From Pseudobutyrivibrio xylanivorans DSM 14809 (GTDB lineage: Bacteria > Bacillota > Clostridia > Lachnospirales > Lachnospiraceae): a DNA stretch of 64,000 nt. The notes beneath the pieces are model-generated. The model did no database searches and was not told where the DNA came from. It saw only the letters and a program-made list of their open reading frames with translations. Location of the stretch: NCBI RefSeq assembly GCF_900141825.1, contig NZ_FQYQ01000015.1, forward strand, positions 1 to 64,000, in the 5' to 3' direction. This document shows positions 62,085-64,000 of the stretch, piece by piece; positions within the stretch are counted from its first letter, which is position 1; the number at the start of each line of letters is the position of its first letter. Both the position numbers and the translations under genes were made by a program.

Positions 62085-63281
62085 TTGTTAAGAAAAATTA
62101 AATTAATTATATGCAGTATGCTCATTGTGAGTATATTCCTGCTAAACTCAAATGTTATTGACGCAAAGGTTAAAGTACGTAAATCTGTTGCGGCTTCACA
62201 ACAAACAGTCAAGTTAGTTAATGTTAGAAAGTTTGGAGCAAAGGGTGACGGCGTTACAGACGATTACCAAAGTATTATAAATGCACTAAATGCAGTTAAA
62301 GATACTTCAAGTGTTTTGTATTTTCCGAACGGTGACTATTACTGTTCAACTAAAATTCTATTAAATTCCAGCTATTCCATCAAAGGGGAATCTAAGGAAC
62401 AAACCACAATTACATTTAGAGATTGTACCAAGAAAGCTAATTACGACGAATGGAATCAAAGAGGTTTGTTTACATTCAACGGTAAATCACTTTCTTTATC
62501 AAATATTACTTTTAGATATATCGCTAATACAGAAACAAAATATACTCGTACAAAAACTCAAACCGGTGCCGAAGCTCCTGAGGGAGTTTTGGTATCTGTT
62601 TTGCGTGGAGATAATATTAATATACAGGATTCTGTTTTTTGGGTAGGAGGAAAAGCCAATCCCTCAATAACATGTATGTGGATGAAAGCTGAGGGCGCTG
62701 ATATTTCTAATGTAAATATTAATAGGTGCAAATTTGAAAATGATACCACAGCAACTGTTGGAGGCTGTCTATGGTTTTCTTCGCATGACAACAAGAATGT
62801 AAAAGTAAATAATGTCGTAATATCGGAATGTGAAATGCTGAAACATGCCAACGATGAAGCGTTAGCTCTTTGGGGGTTTAATGTATGCGATTTTTACATT
62901 ATGAATAACAATATCACTTATAGTGGTCAGCAAGTTCAAAACGATGTTTTGATATCATTTGGTATGCCAGATCCAAGTAGAGTAGAATCCTTAAGAAATA
63001 TTCACTTTAATAATAATGCAATTAATTTAAATGGAAAGTGTATAGCAGCGGTTAAATTTCAGCTTCTTTCGAATGATTCATATATAGATTTTAGCAACAA
63101 TACTATTGAAGGTAATATGAACAATAAAACTACATTAGATTGTATTTGGTTTGCAAAATCAGGGACTGTTGATTTTTATAATAATACTATCAATGTTAAG
63201 GGTGGAAACAAAGTTTCTCTGTTAAAGAAAAGTCATGAAAATGATGTAAATATGAAAGGAAATTCCTTTAATCGTAGATAG
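62085..63281 (+). CDS. Secreted parallel beta-helix (pectate-lyase-3-like) protein
   Basis: 398 residues. TTG start at 62085, 6 bases after GGGGGAG. A signal peptide (about 1-28, LIICSMLIVSIFLLNSNVIDAK) is followed by the pectate-lyase-3 entry motif VRKFGAKGDGVTDDYQSIINALNAV and about ten beta-helix coils rich in Asn (INRCKFENDTT, FNNNAINLNGKC, DFSNNTIEGN). The fold is used by polysaccharide lyases, hydrolases and epimerases; catalytic residues cannot be assigned by eye. In a Wzy locus it may trim or release the polymer. An acceptor-binding role is also possible. Confidence 0.8.
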   Translation: MLRKIKLIICSMLIVSIFLLNSNVIDAKVKVRKSVAASQQTVKLVNVRKFGAKGDGVTDDYQSIINALNAVKDTSSVLYFPNGDYYCSTKILLNSSYSIKGESKEQTTITFRDCTKKANYDEWNQRGLFTFNGKSLSLSNITFRYIANTETKYTRTKTQTGAEAPEGVLVSVLRGDNINIQDSVFWVGGKANPSITCMWMKAEGADISNVNINRCKFENDTTATVGGCLWFSSHDNKNVKVNNVVISECEMLKHANDEALALWGFNVCDFYIMNNNITYSGQQVQNDVLISFGMPDPSRVESLRNIHFNNNAINLNGKCIAAVKFQLLSNDSYIDFSNNTIEGNMNNKTTLDCIWFAKSGTVDFYNNTINVKGGNKVSLLKKSHENDVNMKGNSFNRR

Positions 63282-63305
63282 AAAAAATTCATGGAGAATA
63301 GTTTT

Positions 63306-64000
63306 ATGAAGAAATGTGCTTTTATCAATCCGTATTTTGGAAAACTCCCTAAAACATTTCCGGTTTTCCTTAAAACCTGTGAGAAGAATCCGGATTTTGA
63401 GTGGTTGTTTTTCACCGATGATGAGTCAGATTATGATTATCCCCAAAATGTAAAAAGAATATTGATGACATTTGACGAAATGAGAGAGCTTGCCCAGAGC
63501 AAATTCGATTTTCCCATTGTTTTAAATCAACCATATAAATTATGTGATTATAAGCCTGCGTATGGTCTTATTTTTGAAGATTACATTAAAGAATACAGAT
63601 TTTGGGGCCATTGCGATGTTGATACAATCATGGGCAATCTTGGAAGATTTATAGATGATAAGATGCTTGATGAATATGATAAGATTTTTTGTTTAGGACA
63701 CATGATTCTCTACAGAAATTCTTTCGAAAACAATCGTGTGTTTATGAAGGAAGCAAGAGGAAGATATTTCTACAAAGAATCGTTCACTACTGAGAAAATC
63801 ACAGCATTTGATGAGACATGGGATGAAAATACAACCGTTAATACAGTGTTTGTAGATAATGGCTATAAGGTTATGATGGAAGACTGGTCTGTAAATTTCC
63901 AGATATTACCTACACGTTTCACAAGAGTAGTTTTTAATCCTGAAAAATATGGATTTGATGTTTTCCCTTACGAGAGAGCTGTTTATGTTTGGGATAATGG
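63306..64000 (+). CDS. DUF6625-like putative glycosyltransferase (3' partial)
   Basis: The first 231 codons of a gene cut by the window end. Translation begins MKKCAFINPYFGKLPKTFPVFL and continues with LFFTDDESDYDYPQNVKRI, KLCDYKPAYGLIFEDYIKEYRFWGHCDVDTIMGNL and a DETW segment near 185. The NPYFGKLP opening, the CDYKPAYG block and the HCDxD motif are features of a family found in capsule loci and regarded as GT-A type; the DxD here is DVD. It is 24 bases after the beta-helix gene with a GGAGAA site, so it is part of the Wzy operon. Confidence 0.75.
   Translation, partial: MKKCAFINPYFGKLPKTFPVFLKTCEKNPDFEWLFFTDDESDYDYPQNVKRILMTFDEMRELAQSKFDFPIVLNQPYKLCDYKPAYGLIFEDYIKEYRFWGHCDVDTIMGNLGRFIDDKMLDEYDKIFCLGHMILYRNSFENNRVFMKEARGRYFYKESFTTEKITAFDETWDENTTVNTVFVDNGYKVMMEDWSVNFQILPTRFTRVVFNPEKYGFDVFPYERAVYVWDN

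Overview
The window looks like chromosomal DNA of a low-to-mid GC Firmicute of the family Lachnospiraceae, most like Butyrivibrio/Pseudobutyrivibrio. This is inferred from codon use (AAG, GAG and CTT rich), gene style and an intergenic hairpin repeat of a type common in this family; no rRNA is present to prove it. Coding density is very high. No gene-free gap exceeds 300 bases, and the larger gaps (2287-2423, 10247-10497, 12748-12909, 19586-19822, 20639-20817, 28612-28803, 44232-44510, 58455-58716) hold terminators, promoters or structured elements listed below. No tRNA, rRNA, CRISPR array, insertion sequence or phage was seen.

The window is dominated by cell-envelope polysaccharide genes. 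Region 1 (1-2286): the end of a CapE/FnlA-type UDP-GlcNAc dehydratase/epimerase, two half-size EamA/SMR-like membrane proteins and a NeuD-like O-acyltransferase. A metY-type sulfhydrylase (2424-3698) stands alone between terminators. Region 2 (3777-9469) is an overlapping operon: MBOAT acyltransferase, SGNH-like partner, ABC ATPase and two ABC-2 permeases. It ends in a 96-base convergent overlap with an AraC regulator (9374-10246, minus strand). Region 3 (10498-16708) is housekeeping and signalling: glycogen phosphorylase, a small membrane protein, a VanW-like secreted protein, a TPR-GGDEF protein and thymidine kinase.

Region 4 (16810-28611) is an ABC-transporter-dependent glycan locus: GT-C-like membrane protein, Wzm, GDPD phosphodiesterase, Wzt with a C-terminal glycan-binding domain, a methyltransferase-like fragment, an 1176-residue kinase-like/RgpF/HAD fusion and a tandem GT2. 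Region 5 (28804-44231): chemoreceptor, LTA-synthase-like sulfatase-fold enzyme, two acyltransferase-3 proteins, a second tandem GT2, a polyprenyl-phosphate sugar transferase, another GT, an LCP ligase, GlmS and an HtrA protease. Region 6 (44511-49474) is a three-gene surface cassette of unknown function led by a rod-like coiled-coil protein with exact nonapeptide repeats. Region 7 (49543-58454): VanZ-like protein, carbamate kinase, GT2, a 45-residue membrane peptide, DUF4422, metallophosphoesterase, rmlD-rmlA-rmlC (no rmlB), a UDP-sugar dehydrogenase and a second NeuD-like protein. Region 8 (58717-64000): a Wzy-type locus with GT4, GT2, polymerase, parallel beta-helix protein and a truncated DUF6625-like GT.

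Working together, GlmS, the Rml enzymes, CapE and the UDP-sugar dehydrogenase would supply sugar nucleotides. The phosphoglycosyl transferase and GTs would build chains, Wzm/Wzt and Wzy would export or polymerise them, LCP would attach them to the wall, and the acyltransferases would decorate them.

The least explained content is non-coding. Two copies of a structured RNA-like element with an identical core and a covarying closing stem lie at 10336-10475 and 19585-19705. A second pair of covarying long hairpins lies at 12751-12833 and 16716-16798. I do not recognise either class. Several genes also look leaderless from promoter geometry.
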